Below are positions 42,293 to 53,699 of a stretch of 64,000 nt of DNA, one piece after another. Within the stretch, counting starts at the first letter, position 1. Each line of letters opens with the position of its first letter. This stretch comes from Cristatella mucedo. Its lineage: Eukaryota; Bryozoa; Phylactolaemata; Cristatellidae. Below the pieces are notes generated by a model. The model was not told the origin of the DNA and did no database searches. It saw only the letters and a list, made by a program, of their open reading frames with translations. The position numbers and the translations under genes are program-made. The stretch is taken from NCBI GenBank assembly GCA_009760855.2, contig WPIO01000079.1, positions 699,001 to 763,000 of the forward strand. The letters run 5' to 3'.

Positions 42293-42500
42293 ATAATAAT
42301 ATTGCACTTGATAAAGCGCCCTCAGAGAACTTAATCTCTTTCTAGGCGCTTTACATTTGCTGCAAAGTGATATGCAATAGAATAGTAAGTAAAATCATGC
42401 TTGAAAAACAAACAAAATGAATAATATGGTTAGGGGTTACATGCACAGGGTCAGCATGCAAATGTGGTTAGTGGCAGCATGCACAGTGTCAGCACGCATA
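42285..42500 (-). mobile_element. LINE-A 3' fragment downstream of the peroxidase
   Basis: Antisense 3' hairpin and UTR, almost the same sequence as 39245-39480, breaking into (TA)n at about 42500. Confidence 0.85.
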
Positions 42501-42512
42501 TATATGTATGTA

Positions 42513-42567
<55 letters not shown>

Positions 42568-42690
42568 CATACACATATATATATAATACATACACACACA
42601 TACATATATATATATATACATATGTGTGCGTGTGTGTACACGTACGGATATCAATAATATATATATATATATATATGTAAATGCATAAAT
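42500..42690. repeat. (TA)n and TACACA-rich microsatellite
   Basis: Long TA run followed by TACATATATA and TACACACA variants; the ORFs here are Tyr/Ile repeats and not genes. Confidence 0.95.
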
Positions 42691-43344
42691 ATATAATTTA
42701 TTTGTATTGCACCCTAAGAGCCACGCGCAGCACATATTACGCAGGGCTAGAGCCCGCTGCCTCGGTCGTCAAAGGCGAGCACCTTGACCTCTGGGCCACC
42801 ATCGCTCTGCCGACGCGGCCGCCTGCAGTTCTCGTTGACTGCAGCGGCGGCCGCGTTCGCTGCATCGCCGCCGCCGCCAAGTAACCACTGAGCGTACGGG
42901 GTGCATTGAATAGCGGTACGCGGCTAGCCGTAACCTTTATATTGGCAAACTCTCACATCACGATCGGGCTCGACGCCGCAGCTTCGAGCGGCCGCAGCTC
43001 GATCGACAGACACCGAGGTCACGAGACAGACCGAGGTCACGAGACACGCAGCGTGGCTGTCTGCGAGGCTCGGTGCCCCGAGATGCCTTTGCGCTGCGGT
43101 AGTCGAGCGAATATCCATCTGCCGACGATCCGGATATCCGGATCCTCAGAGTTTGCGGCTCGTCCCGTCTCGGCGTTCGAGCGTCGAGAAAATGCGGCGG
43201 AAGCGCAGGCGTCGGCGGCTCTTCCCATCGGCGGCTCTTTCGGAGTGGCCCGAGTTTCCGCTGCGAGCCTCTCGTTCGACCGAGCCCGCTCGACAATCGT
43301 CGTTCAGCGCGCCCGGGCGCGACGCGACCACATTGGCTCAGCAG
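42691..43344. other. GC-rich region, no gene recognised
   Basis: Contains a short duplicate (GACCGAGGTCACGAGACA, twice near 43013-43046). Overlapping ORFs on both strands have no recognised motif. Confidence 0.3.
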
Positions 43345-43600
43345 TCAAGTCGGCCTACTTTCAGCTGCGCAGCATTGCTAGCACTCGGGCTTGTTTGGAC
43401 AGGGATGAGCCACATCTAAGTTGGTCCATCATGCATTCGCTACATTCCGTCTCGACTGCTGCGACTCAGTAGTCTTGCTGGTCTACCGACGTGTGCAATC
43501 AGGCGCTTACAGCTTTCGCAAAATTCTGCAGCTAGGCTCGTCTGTTGGTAGGGTCGCAATTGCAACAGCGCACCACTTCTCGACGACCTGCACTCGACGG
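43345..43600 (+). mobile_element. LINE-A C-terminal region fragment
   Basis: Decayed match to LINE-A from the CAGTCAAGTCGGCCTAC segment to CTCGACGACCTGCACT, joined to the inverted peroxidase copy at about 43600. Confidence 0.7.
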
Positions 43601-44610
43601 CGCTCGATGGCGCTGATGGCTTTTCTGACAATGGCCGCTCGTACCCGAGCTAGGCGGGCGGCGGCGAGCGACGAGCACGTGACGCAGAGAAGCAGCAGCG
43701 GCGCACAGCCGACGAGCGGTGACAAACGACGAACCGACATTCCGCCGACAGCAGCCGGCGCTTCGATAGCGCTAGCGGACGAGCCGAGGCGGATTTATGC
43801 CCGCGCGGACGTATTCATCCGCCGGCTGTTACGCGATCGTGCTACGTCACCGCAAAAGTGCGCGGGCCGCGGCTCTCCGCGGCCCGCCCGCGCACTTTGG
43901 GTGTCGGCGCCGCCGCGCCGCGCCCCAATCGATGCACCAAAAGTGCGCGGGCCGCGGTGAGCCGCGGCGCGGGCCGAGACGCCGCGAGCGACCTTCGCGG
44001 CGTCTCGGCGGCGCCGACGGCTCCGTCGTCCTCGCCCCGCACCAACCACCGCAGAGCCGCGGCGTCGTCGTCGAGCCGCTGTGCCGCGGCTGCTTCGCGT
44101 CGATTTTCGGCAACTTATTGCTCAACGTCAGCCGATGAGCGGTGGGCGAGACAGCGAGGCCAGCGCACAAAGGGCGCCCGAGCGGGCGCTGATCAGCGAG
44201 TTTTCGCCCGTGTGAGGCCAACGGGCACGCCGGTCATCGAGAGGACGTCTCGAGTGGATTAGCGTCACCGTCGCCGACTGAGAATGCGATTAGCGGCTCA
44301 AGGAACGGTTAATTGAAGCCGCCGCGCGCGCCGCCAAAGCTCGAAGCGGTTCGCGGCGGCTTTATTTATTTATTTAGACCCGAGCCGCCACGAAGTGCGG
44401 CCGCTGGCGGCACTTCGCGGCGGCGGCGGAAAGCGCCGCCGCCGCGAAGTTCTCGCGCGGCGGATTTACTTCCGGAGGCTTCCGCGGCGGAAGGCCGAGC
44501 GCGATCGGAGCCGGCGGCCGCAGCCAGCCGAAGGCGACGCCGGAGCGCGATGGCGCCGGAGCGCAGGCAGTCGGCTGACACCGACGGCTTCGGCCGGCAT
44601 TTCGATGCCC
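43590..44610 (-). repeat. Inverted repeat arm 2 (truncated peroxidase 5' copy)
   Basis: Inverted counterpart of 39840-40720: upstream sequence, promoter and first codons. Additional local inversions and insertions around 43850-43950 and 44360-44460 (for example a TTTATTTATTTATT run at 44361). Confidence 0.7.
43595..43740 (-). pseudogene. Truncated duplicate of the peroxidase gene start
   Basis: Starts MSVRRLSPLVGCAPLLLLC at 43740, nearly the same as the peroxidase signal peptide, continues to about residue 45 (VRKAISAIE) and is cut by LINE-A sequence. The peroxidase domain is absent. Confidence 0.75.
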
Positions 44611-44639
44611 GCTTGAGTACGCTTCGGCTCATACAGGTC

Positions 44640-46625
44640 AAACCACAGGAACCCACAAAATGCTGTCGTAAATAGATACGTTTTTAGTTTTTTTTTAAAC
44701 GGTGACAAGCCAGGAGATGTCGTAACACAAGTCGCGAGCGAGTTCCAGGCTTTGGGAACATACGAGCTAAAGGCACGGTCTCCAAAGGATTTGAGGTTAG
44801 CACGAGGTTTAGGTAAACAGTTACATTCCGAAAAGCGGGTGGTACGATGCTCAGCCTGGTGGGGGAGTACATTTAATAAGTAGGCATGGGGGAGTACATT
44901 TTATAAGTAGGCAGGGGGGAGGGGAGTACATTCTATAAGTAGGGGGGAGTACATTTTATAAGTAGGGAGTAGATCTGAGAGATAGGCTGGAGCCAAAGAA
45001 GGAAGTGACCTAAAAGTGAGCGACAAAACCTTGAAGTCAATCCGTTGCCTGACTGGTAGCCAGTGCAGGTCGGCGAAAAGTGGTGTGATGAGGCAACTGC
45101 GACGCTCACGACAGAAATGCCTAGCTACGGAGCTTTGCACCAGCTGTAATCGCCTGATAGCACATGCGGGTAGGCCAGCAAGCAGTGAGTTACAGAAGTC
45201 AAGATGGGATGTAACAAATGCATGGACCAACTTAGAAGTGGTATCCTTATCTAAACAAGCCCGAATTTTAGAAGTTTTATGGAGCTGAAATTAGGCAGAC
45301 TTGACTGTGGAGCTGATGCGGTCGTCTAACAAAAGGTCACTTTGGAATATGTTACCTAGATTACATTTCGTGCAGATTCAACAGGATAAATGCTGGGAGA
45401 GCAGATTGTTAGCGTTGGCCTTTTAAATTTCTAAATCGCGCTTGATTTTCTTGTAACTAGTAAGTTAGTTTTATCATCGTTTAGTTTTAGAAAATTTGCT
45501 GCCATCCATGTGCGGATTCCATCAATACATTCAGCGAGGGCGTTGAGAGAATTCGACGTTCTGGAGGGCTGGGAGGGATTAAAGGAAAGGTACAACTGAG
45601 TGTCACCTGTATAAAAAAAATACTAGGTGATTTAACAGCTTTATTTATATAGCGACAGAAGAGCCTTTGTGGCTATCACAACCACTCGTAGTGACATTAA
45701 AGGATCGCCCACCACAAGATTCGAACTCGAGACCTCGGGACCAAGTTCGTGAAAACCAATCGGTTTACCTTGTGTGCCATCAAGGCTCACCATCTCTATA
45801 GAAGTGAAAGTCTAGCTCGTGCTTGGTAATCACATTGGCTGAAGGGACAGTATAAACCATGAAAAGAACAGGACCAAGCAAACAGATCCCTGAGGTACCT
45901 CATATTTCATATGTTCCTCGGATGATCTTTGTCCATTCGCATCAATACTCTGTAGTTTCCCACTGAGATAGGACATGAACCTTTGCAGAACAGTGCCAGT
46001 GATGCCCAGGCGAGATGAGAGGCGCTCTAGAAGGACTTGATGATCGATAGTATCAAAAGGTGCCAAAAGATCGAGCCAAAAAAGCAGAGACACTCTACCT
46101 ACGTCTGCACTCCTAAGTACGTCGTTATACACCCGAAGAAATTCAGACTCTATGGAGGGATTAGCTCTAAAACCAGACTGGAACTTCCAGCAAGGTTTGA
46201 AGTTTCACTATTTGAGTTCAGTTGGTCTGCTACGACTCGTTCCAGTGTCTTTGATAAAAACAGTAGAAGAGAGATTAGGTGGAAGTTGCTCAAGCTCTCT
46301 TGGTCTAGTGTTACTTTCTTGAGAGTAGTGGCCTGACTACAGCCTTTTTGAGAGGTGCCGGGACATGACATGAGGCTGATGGCATATTCGTGATGTTAGC
46401 TATGCATGGCAGAAGCAGATCTGTGCATCGTAGAAGCAGGACAGCGGGCGTATGGTCCAGGGGACTAGCTGTCTTCTTTGATGAGGATAACTTCAACTTC
46501 CGGACGAGGTCAGTAGCTACCTCTTTGAATGTAAACATTGAAGTGCTGCATGGAATTGAGGAACAGCATTCCAGGCGGATGCTGCCGTCATGCACAGGCA
46601 GCACAGCTGCTCACGTTCAGCTCTA
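44640..46625 (-). mobile_element. LINE-A, longest copy, interrupted by a SINE
   Basis: Antisense LINE-A lacking its 3' tail. From 44640 it runs through the C-terminal region (44901-45230 ORF), the RT palm (45830-46132 ORF with a DTIDHQVLLERL-like segment) and the pre-RT region to 46604 (…DLVRKLKLSSSKKTASPLD). A short GGGGGAGTACATTTTATAAGTAGG repeat has expanded at 44865-44970. A SINE sits at 45625-45795. Multiple stops. Confidence 0.87.
45625..45795 (-). mobile_element. tRNA-derived SINE inside LINE-A
   Basis: Antisense relative of 38371-38545: starts with the tail CTAGGTGATTTAACAG, has GATTCGAACTCGAGACC (B-box complement) and ends CAAGGCTCACCAT. It splits the LINE-A RT region. Confidence 0.8.
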
Positions 46626-46649
46626 GGACTCGCCGACCGGCAGAGCGTC

Positions 46650-46688
46650 GCTCCAAGAGTGAGCGACCGTATATACTATAGAAGGCTA

Positions 46689-46758
<70 letters not shown>

Positions 46759-46926
46759 TAGCCTTATATAGTATATACGGTCGCTCACTCTTGGATATAT
46801 ATATATATATATATATTATAGCCTTATATAGTATATACGGTCGCTCACTCTTGGATATATATATAGTATAGCCTTATATAGTATATATAGTATAGCCTTA
46901 TATAGTATGTACGGTCGCTCACTCTT

Positions 46927-46963
<37 letters not shown>

Positions 46964-46965
46964 GC
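46650..46965. repeat. AT-rich palindromic array with a 39-bp module
   Basis: The module TATAGCCTTATATAGTATATACGGTCGCTCACTCTTGG occurs inverted at about 46652-46693 and direct at about 46756-46794, 46816-46854 and 46889-46928, separated by (TA)n runs (the longest at 46688-46755). The first and second copies could form a large hairpin. Confidence 0.85.
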
Positions 46966-47041
46966 CCGTACCTAATATAGTTAACAGCAACGTCATGCCA
47001 TACAGTAACCACGCTCGTTCGCAATCGCGACATCGCGCCGC

Positions 47042-47485
47042 TCATCGCTGCCTCCGCCTGTCCTGCAACTTCTTCATACCCGACTCCTCAATGCTTATTC
47101 GGCGGATAAACTCGTGGTTGGCAATCGAGACACTCAGCTCGTCCATAATCTCATCGTCAGTAATCGCCGCGCATTGCAACGCCACCCACACTCGGACGCG
47201 TCGACTTTCACCAGCGAGCCTCCAGCAGGCAGCTGTGGCGGCGGCCTCGGCGAGCCCCCCCCCCACCAAGACAAAAAGGCAGCGCTTTGGCCACGTGACC
47301 ATCGACGTCATCCGTTCGGGCGTTCCGCCTATCCGGTCGGCCGGCCGGCGCCAGCGCCATCCGCCCTTCGTCACCCAAGGCGGCGCGGTGCTGGCGAAAT
47401 GGCGACCAGCGCGCATGCTCGCGACCAACGCGCGAACCTCATGAGTTCCATCAGCCACTGATAACGCTCTGGTTATGTGACGCAA
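47042..47485 (-). CDS. Possible host exon or ORF, unknown
   Basis: 147-codon ORF on the minus strand. The last 40 codons (ITDDEIMDELSVSIANHEFI..., ending MKKLQDRRRQR) look like real protein, with a regular helical pattern unlike the Arg/Trp-rich sequence before it, so they may be a terminal exon. An opposite-strand ORF covers the same stretch. No family recognised. Confidence 0.25.
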   Translation of the reverse strand: MRHITRALSVADGTHEVRALVASMRAGRHFASTAPPWVTKGGWRWRRPADRIGGTPERMTSMVTWPKRCLFVLVGGGLAEAAATAACWRLAGESRRVRVWVALQCAAITDDEIMDELSVSIANHEFIRRISIEESGMKKLQDRRRQR

Positions 47486-47489
47486 GACA

Positions 47490-49414
47490 TCCGCTACTTC
47501 AGAGAAGTCCCACCACCTACTGCGGCGTATATGCCCAGAGTCTGGTCAGTTTCAGTCTTGGGCACAGTGCCTGTAGCTAGCTGTTCGACATCTTCGCCAG
47601 ATTCTGTTTACATTCACGTTAAATGAACACGCTCTGAGTACATTTTCTCTCTACTCTAAATACTAAACTCCAAACGCTAAAACCTTAATCCACAATTCAA
47701 ACCCAAAATATACAAAATGCAACTACTAAACCCTAAACCGTAAACTAAACATACAAAACTCGAACACCGCACCCGAAATTCTGTATTCTATGTGTTAATT
47801 TTCAAGACGGCTCAGGCAGATGCAGTCTATTACGTAAAGACGGAACCGGGCCGCTCGGCCAGCAGGCTGGCTTCGAAGCAGTTGCAGCAAGTGGGTCCGC
47901 TGTTCTCGCCTCAGCGCTTCCGCCAGAGCAGTCCGCTGTCTCGGTAAAGCAGAGCCAGCACTAAGCTAAAAATATAGCTCTGAAGCGTGTTTATATAAAA
48001 TAAATGTGAACAGACGCGGGCGATCATGCTATACAGCCTGCTATGGACACTGAGCCCATGGCAGAAACTGATCAGGCTCTATGCATGAATGACGCCATAT
48101 TAGTTAATCCCACAAATAACTGCGTTACACTCCTATACACTGCGTTACACGACGATACAGCTGCCACGTCTATAATCAGCAGCGCGCAGCTGAGGTTTTG
48201 ATTCCACATTATACAAAATGGCGTTCCGGGTTTACCCACATAATTTGATGCAACTGCGCATGCCCGCTCACATTCGATGGCCTCCAATGGCCCGGCCCTG
48301 CGAGCCGCCCTATACTTTCAAACTGCTATATTCCTGCCATTTCCAAAATAAGCATCACGCAATCGCATTATTACCTTGCTCCAAAAATAAGGTACTGCAA
48401 TGAATTTAAGTAATGGGACTGTTTTCTTACAGATTACGAGCAGTGGCCTGGTCGGTGACCTCGCAGGTCAGCATCCGACGCAGCAGTAGAGCTTCCTTTT
48501 GATAAAGCCCGTGTATCCTGATGGCAACTTTACACCCCAAAGAGCGGCTTCCGGGTGTTGCCAGTAATGGCCAGTGCCGCCAGCGCCGCGCGCCCGCTAA
48601 CAAGAAAGCACAAAAGCTAACCTGCAAGTTTGTATGGCCATTCGGCAGTAGTTTTTCAGTGCAAATGGCGAATCCCAGCAGACCAATCACTTATCCTGGC
48701 GACCTCAACGGGAATAACTTGTTGTGCTAAAAATTAATCCAAAGATTACAATTTTTTATTTTCCGAGGCACCGACCTTACCTACATTTTAAAACAATATA
48801 TAAAGTCCAGAGTTTTGCCCCGCACATACATGTAATATTCGATCACTTTACATCCGGATGATGATTAAGAAAGGGCCACAGCTTTGCAGTCCATTGTCCT
48901 GCTAATGCACATCCGTGCATGCATTTGCGTGCATGCAGAAAATGCAGTGTCGTGAACATTTTGATCGTGCGGATCGTGATGTTCTACTCTCGACGCTGAT
49001 TTTTCCCCCTTAAGTAATAAGCGGCAAGCAATTTTTGACAGGGCTGTGCACGATACGGTAATGCGTCAAATGTGTTATTGCCGAGTGTAGCGCGATTCCC
49101 CTTTCGCGAGTGCACGAATTTCATTAATTCTGTGCAAAAATATTGACACACAGTTAACGCGGGAAGCTTAGAAATAAATTGCTCAGAGATCATTACTAAA
49201 CCAGAGTGGTTTTATTCGATAGCGAGTATTCGCTTCACTAACTCCCGACGTCAATGCTTCGGGTTGTTTTTTTTCATCAATCACCCTAAAAAGATTGTCG
49301 CCCAACATTTCTTAGAGCACGTTTGAATAAGTGCTCTATCTGGAATATTGAGGGAAACAATTCACGTAAAACTGGTCACCATTAAACTGGCTCCCCTTCT
49401 CTGTATGACTATTT
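47490..49414. other. Intergenic region, no gene recognised
   Basis: Mixed composition. A CTAAAC/CCCTAAAC-rich patch at about 47655-47760 resembles degenerate telomere-like repeats. Several short ORFs (48072-48287, 48427-48690, 48984-49193) show no motif. Confidence 0.3.
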
Positions 49415-49532
49415 GGTGAGCAGTGATGACTCACTAGGTAAGGCGGTTGCTCTTCATGACCTCAGTCTCGAGGTCGTGAGTTCGAATCATGCCGTGGGCG
49501 ATCCTTGATTGCCGCTGCAAGCGATGGTGATA
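49415..49532 (+). mobile_element. tRNA-derived SINE, 3'-shortened
   Basis: GGTGAGCAGTGATGACTCACTAGG (A-box) and GAGTTCGAATC (B-box), running into GCAAGCGATGGTGATAATAATAAT and then directly into a LINE-A tail. Confidence 0.75.
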
Positions 49533-49915
49533 ATAATAATAATGCACTTGATAAAGCACCCTCAGAGAACTCAATCTCTCTCTGGGCGCTTTACATTTAC
49601 TGCAAAGGAAAATGCAATTGAATGGTGAGTAAAATCAAGCTTGATAAACAAACACCATGAATAACATGGTTAGGGGTGACATGCACAGGGTCAGCATGCA
49701 AATTTGGTTAGTGGCAGCATGCACAGTGTCAGCACGCATAAGCACGTCAGGGACGAATCACAGGGACCCACTAAATGCTGTCCTAAATAGGTGTTTTTAA
49801 ATTCTTTTTAAATGTGGTCAGGTCAGGGGATGTTGTGACGCAGGTCGGGAGGAAGTTCCTGGCTCTGGGAGCATATGAACTAAATTCACGTTCTCCAAAG
49901 GATTTGAGGTTTGTG
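49533..49915 (-). mobile_element. LINE-A 3' fragment, first of two in tandem
   Basis: Antisense tail, hairpin and C-terminal region to TTTGAGGTTTGTG, followed by GCAAGCGGTGGTGATAATAATAAT, the same SINE-like join that precedes it. Confidence 0.85.
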
Positions 49916-49924
49916 CAAGCGGTG

Positions 49925-50175
49925 GTGATAATAATAATAATATTAATAACACAGTTAATAAAGTGCCTTAGAGAACTCAATCTCTTTCTAGGCGCTTTAC
50001 ATTTGCTGCAAAGGAAACACGATCGAATGGTTAGCGGTAGCATGCTCGATAACAACAAGAATAACATGGTTAGTGGTGATATGCACAGGGTTAGCATGCA
50101 AGTGTGGTTAGTGGCAGCATGCAACAGTGTCTGCACGCATAAGCCCATAAAAGACGAATCACGGGAATGTGAGAC
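49925..50175 (-). mobile_element. LINE-A 3' fragment, second of two in tandem
   Basis: Another antisense 3' tail and UTR (hairpin 49965-50000), more diverged than the first; ends near AAAGACGAATCACGGG. Positions 50176-50474 hold nothing recognisable. Confidence 0.8.
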
Positions 50176-50474
50176 GCAGTGCTGCCTTGAAGCCATTCGC
50201 CAGTCAATGGTCTAGAAAATTACGGTAGTTTATTACCGCAGACGACAAACAGAACGTGGACCGTATCCAAATACGGAAACACGGACTAAGAACAAGTAAC
50301 AAACGGGTCCAATATTTAGTAGTCCTGAATGAATACTAACTATTGGCTAAGGTATAGCCAATCAGCTGTAGTCTGCAGCTCCCAGAAAAGCCGGTCTCCT
50401 CCTGAGTCCGCCAGTGATGCACTGAAGGTCAAGGTGAAATCATCCAGCGCAATGGCTGTGAAGCGGATTCAGCC

Positions 50475-50645
50475 AACAAGGAACCTACTAAATTCTGTCA
50501 TAAAAAGGTCCGTTTTTAATTTCTTTTTTTTAAATATGGTCAAGTCAGGGGAGGTCGTGACGCGAGTCGGGAGTGAGTTCCAGGCTTTAAGAGCATACGA
50601 ACTAAAGGCACGGTCTCCAAAGAATTTGAGGTTTGCACAAGGAAT
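50475..50645 (-). mobile_element. LINE-A C-terminal fragment
   Basis: Antisense match from AAGGAACCTACTAAATTCTG to GAATTTGAGGTTTGCACAAGG, the usual LINE-A end-of-ORF region, without the 3' tail. Confidence 0.75.
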
Positions 50646-51359
50646 AGCCTTTAAGACTCTTCTGCGTGTGGAAAAAGAGGCTTTTAAATCCTGTAGTATT
50701 TGTTTAACATCCTCAGAACAATAATAGTCTAAATTTCGCAGCTTTGTTCTTATCAAATAGACTTTTTGGCAAATATCGACACTATCGCTCACCGGATCCT
50801 GCTGGTGACATTGTGAACAACGATTGACCTTACGATGACGCGGCTCTGGTAGGGTTTGAATTGCACCAGAGCACCTGACACCAGACCCTGTCGTGCGACA
50901 GTCTTATCTCATGCAACTCACTTACGGAGCTCCTTGATGCTGTGGAGGAGCTAAGAGAGGCAGCTTCCCGGAAACTGCTCTCACCGATAGCCACGATCGC
51001 TGCCATTTTGATACAGTAGGTTTTGACTAGAGCGCCTGAAAGAGCCGGGATGCGAGTGAAGCCAATTAGATCAACAGAGACCCGTCAGTTCAGTCAAAGC
51101 AAGTGCAGGAGTTCATCCGACAGCGAGACGTACAAAAGTCCTTAAATAGATTGGACAGGAACGCGACTGGCGAGTACGCCAACTAATACGCTACATTAAA
51201 CAAGAAGAGAGGCTGGTAGCAAAGCGCGGAAATGCCATCCGCCGAGGATTTCAGGCAAATTCAAAGAAATGGATGAACCTAAGAATCATCACCAAGAGTA
51301 GTGCGAGCGAGAATAATGACTTCACAAGCAGTTTCGGGGCTCAGTTTAAAGCATATTTG
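50646..51359. other. No gene recognised
   Basis: The plus-strand ORF continuing from the LINE-A piece to 50724 and the scattered short ORFs have no motif. 51300-51359 precedes a LINE-B fragment and is not LINE-B. Confidence 0.3.
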
Positions 51360-51775
51360 TTTGTTGTTTGACCCGGCGGTTCGCGCCCTCAGGTCCTGTG
51401 TGGATAATAAATTAGCTGTCCCATTCCTCCGCTTAAAGACAGTTGGCGACAGAAGCTTTAGCTCTGCAGGTCCTAGACTATGGAACTCGCTTCCACGATT
51501 CTTACGCAACGACATCTACTCTCCAACTGCCGACTATGGCACATCTTTTTCAGCGGTCCTGAACTGCTACTTCTATGCTACTCACTACCTCAACTGCTCT
51601 CCTAACTCTGCTATGCTTCCCACTTTCTCTTTGTTGCGTGAGACGAAGTCTGTTGGCTACCGAATGCGTACCGAAAGCCGCTTAGGCTGTGAGTGCGCTA
51701 TACAAAACTCTCCTGTGTAACACCCACATGGTCTTTATGACTTTGTGGAGTTACTGACGGAGATACATACATACA
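51360..51775 (+). mobile_element. LINE-B 3' end fragment
   Basis: Encodes the C-terminal segment VRALRSCVDNKLAVPFLRLK to the LINE-B ORF end, nearly identical to 57440-57743, and ends in (ATAC)n (51762-51777). Second LINE family, distinct from LINE-A in sequence and tail. Confidence 0.88.
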
Positions 51776-52404
51776 TAAGAAATTACGCGCCTTTGGATAT
51801 GTAAGTGCATATCGCTTCAATCGCTTGACCCGGCTCAATCTCTTCAATCGCGCTCCCGTACCAAGTGCTCGTTACGATCGTTCGTACCAATTATCATTTT
51901 GCATTCGTCTTTAAAATGCATGCCTGGTTGCAGATACTGCTTCCAGGACTCGTGAATTGAGCACTCTGCATCGAAAACACACTCGAAACAAGCGTGGAGG
52001 AAGGACGGTGCCCTTGCTTAGTATTCCCAGCATTGGCTCGAGCCACCCTGCTCGCTCTCCCCTACAAGCTGCCGTGAATCACTCCAACTTTACAGTTATT
52101 CGGCCACCTATAACCACGGGGGGCCCGTTTTTATGCTTGCCCTTAGAACCTTCGCTTAGTTTGCAATAAAACCCTAATAATATGTGGCACGGTTATGACA
52201 ACGATCTGGACCTGTTGGCTATCTGTAAGTCCTTCCGACAATAAGCTATAAAAGGTTGCAGTAATCTATCGCACCCCCCCCCAGCATTCAAAGCCCTGCT
52301 TTATTTCGGATTTATTTGATCTCTTTTTGATTTCGTATGCAAGAAATTGATCTTTCCTCGTCATGTGTGATTTAAAAATTCATTTTGACAACTTAACTAG
52401 CACC
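51776..52404. other. No gene recognised
   Basis: Mixed composition with a C-run at 52273-52282. The short 51957-52169 ORF lacks motifs. Confidence 0.3.
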
Positions 52405-53600
52405 TTAAGTGCCGGATTTCATGCACTGACTGACTTATTTTCTGGTGTGGCTCATGACCTTGACCCTACTCGCAACAAGGGTAACACACTCGAAATAGTC
52501 TCCCACAAGTGAATGCAGGATCTCTTATAGTTATAGTTACCAAATATAGCTACCAAATTCTGCTCATCTGACCACATACATGTATTCAGTCTACAGTGTG
52601 TGCCTTCCTCCTCATCTAAAGTCGCATGTGAATCGCGTAGCCTCAAGACCCTTGACATCGATGCTGTTCGATTCCTCCTCTTCGTCTCAGCTGTTCGATC
52701 CCTCTTCCGAACTTTGATCATTGGTAGAATTCTTAAAAACGACACTAGCTGACATGCTTGACGAGTTTGCACATCTGGCTCAGCACACCATGTGCCCTCG
52801 ACTAGACTGTGCCTAAGATTTGCCGCGGACATTAAACTAGCTACGTCTACTAAGCACAAGCTTGAGAAAGTATACAAGAGATCAGAAGTGACTATCCATC
52901 GTCAGGCATACGAACACTTCTGTAGATCAGAACAGTCAATCCTAGCAAAGGCCAAGTCTAGTGTCTGTAAAACTACTGATGATTCACAGATGCACAATCC
53001 AGAAATGCTGATTTCTACCATGAACCATCTCCTTAACCGCCTCCTTTTAGTAATCTTTACCTAGGGATCCTTGTGGTGGTCTAGCTGATCGCTTCGCTGG
53101 CTCCATTGTCACTAAGATAGATAAGATTACAGAGTCCATCCCAACGGTAACGGAGTCGCCTCTGGATTACTGTCGCTCAATATCCAACCCCATATGACTC
53201 CTCTTCCTCAATTCTGTGCAGCACCTCGATGTCTGTATGTATTTAAGGAGGCTACAAGTGACCTTATCGTGGAATTCATTCCCCGGCCAAAGAAGCTTAC
53301 TATTCCGCTCAAAAAATACTAGCTGATTTAACAGCCTTTTTTGCATAGCGGCAGAATAGCCTTAACGGTTATTGTTACTAGCGCTTGCAGCGGCAATACA
53401 GGTTTGCCTACCGCGTGATTCGAACTAACGACCTCGGGACCGAAATCGTGATGAGCCTTACCTAGTAAGCCATCACTGCTCACCCTACTGCCATTGCCAC
53501 TGTCCAACTTATACAATGCATAGGTCTGCTGTTGCCATGCATAACTAAAATTATAAATATGTTCTTTAGCCTTAGGTCTTGTCCCTGAATCCCTTATTTG
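52405..53600 (+). mobile_element. LINE-A endonuclease-end to pre-RT region, decayed
   Basis: Parallel to 1-960: a GACTGACTTATTTTCTGGTGTGGC start, an SDH-equivalent near 52570, then the linker (52792-53064 ORF) and pre-RT region. Many frameshifts. A SINE (53316-53492) splits it; LINE-A resumes at 53500-53600. Confidence 0.75.
53316..53492 (-). mobile_element. tRNA-derived SINE in LINE-A
   Basis: Antisense SINE from the tail ACTAGCTGATTTAACAGCC through GATTCGAACTAACGACC (B-box complement) to GCCATCACTGCTCACCC. Confidence 0.8.
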
Positions 53601-53699
53601 TCAATCATTAACATAACAAGAACCAATGAAACTGTAACAATGCCTGAGATGCCGACCTGTTGACATCCTTTGGTAGTCAAGGTCACACACAAATAGGCC

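Noticed and set aside
42417-42735. Tyr/Ile-rich ORFs
   Set aside because: Translations of (TA)n microsatellites.
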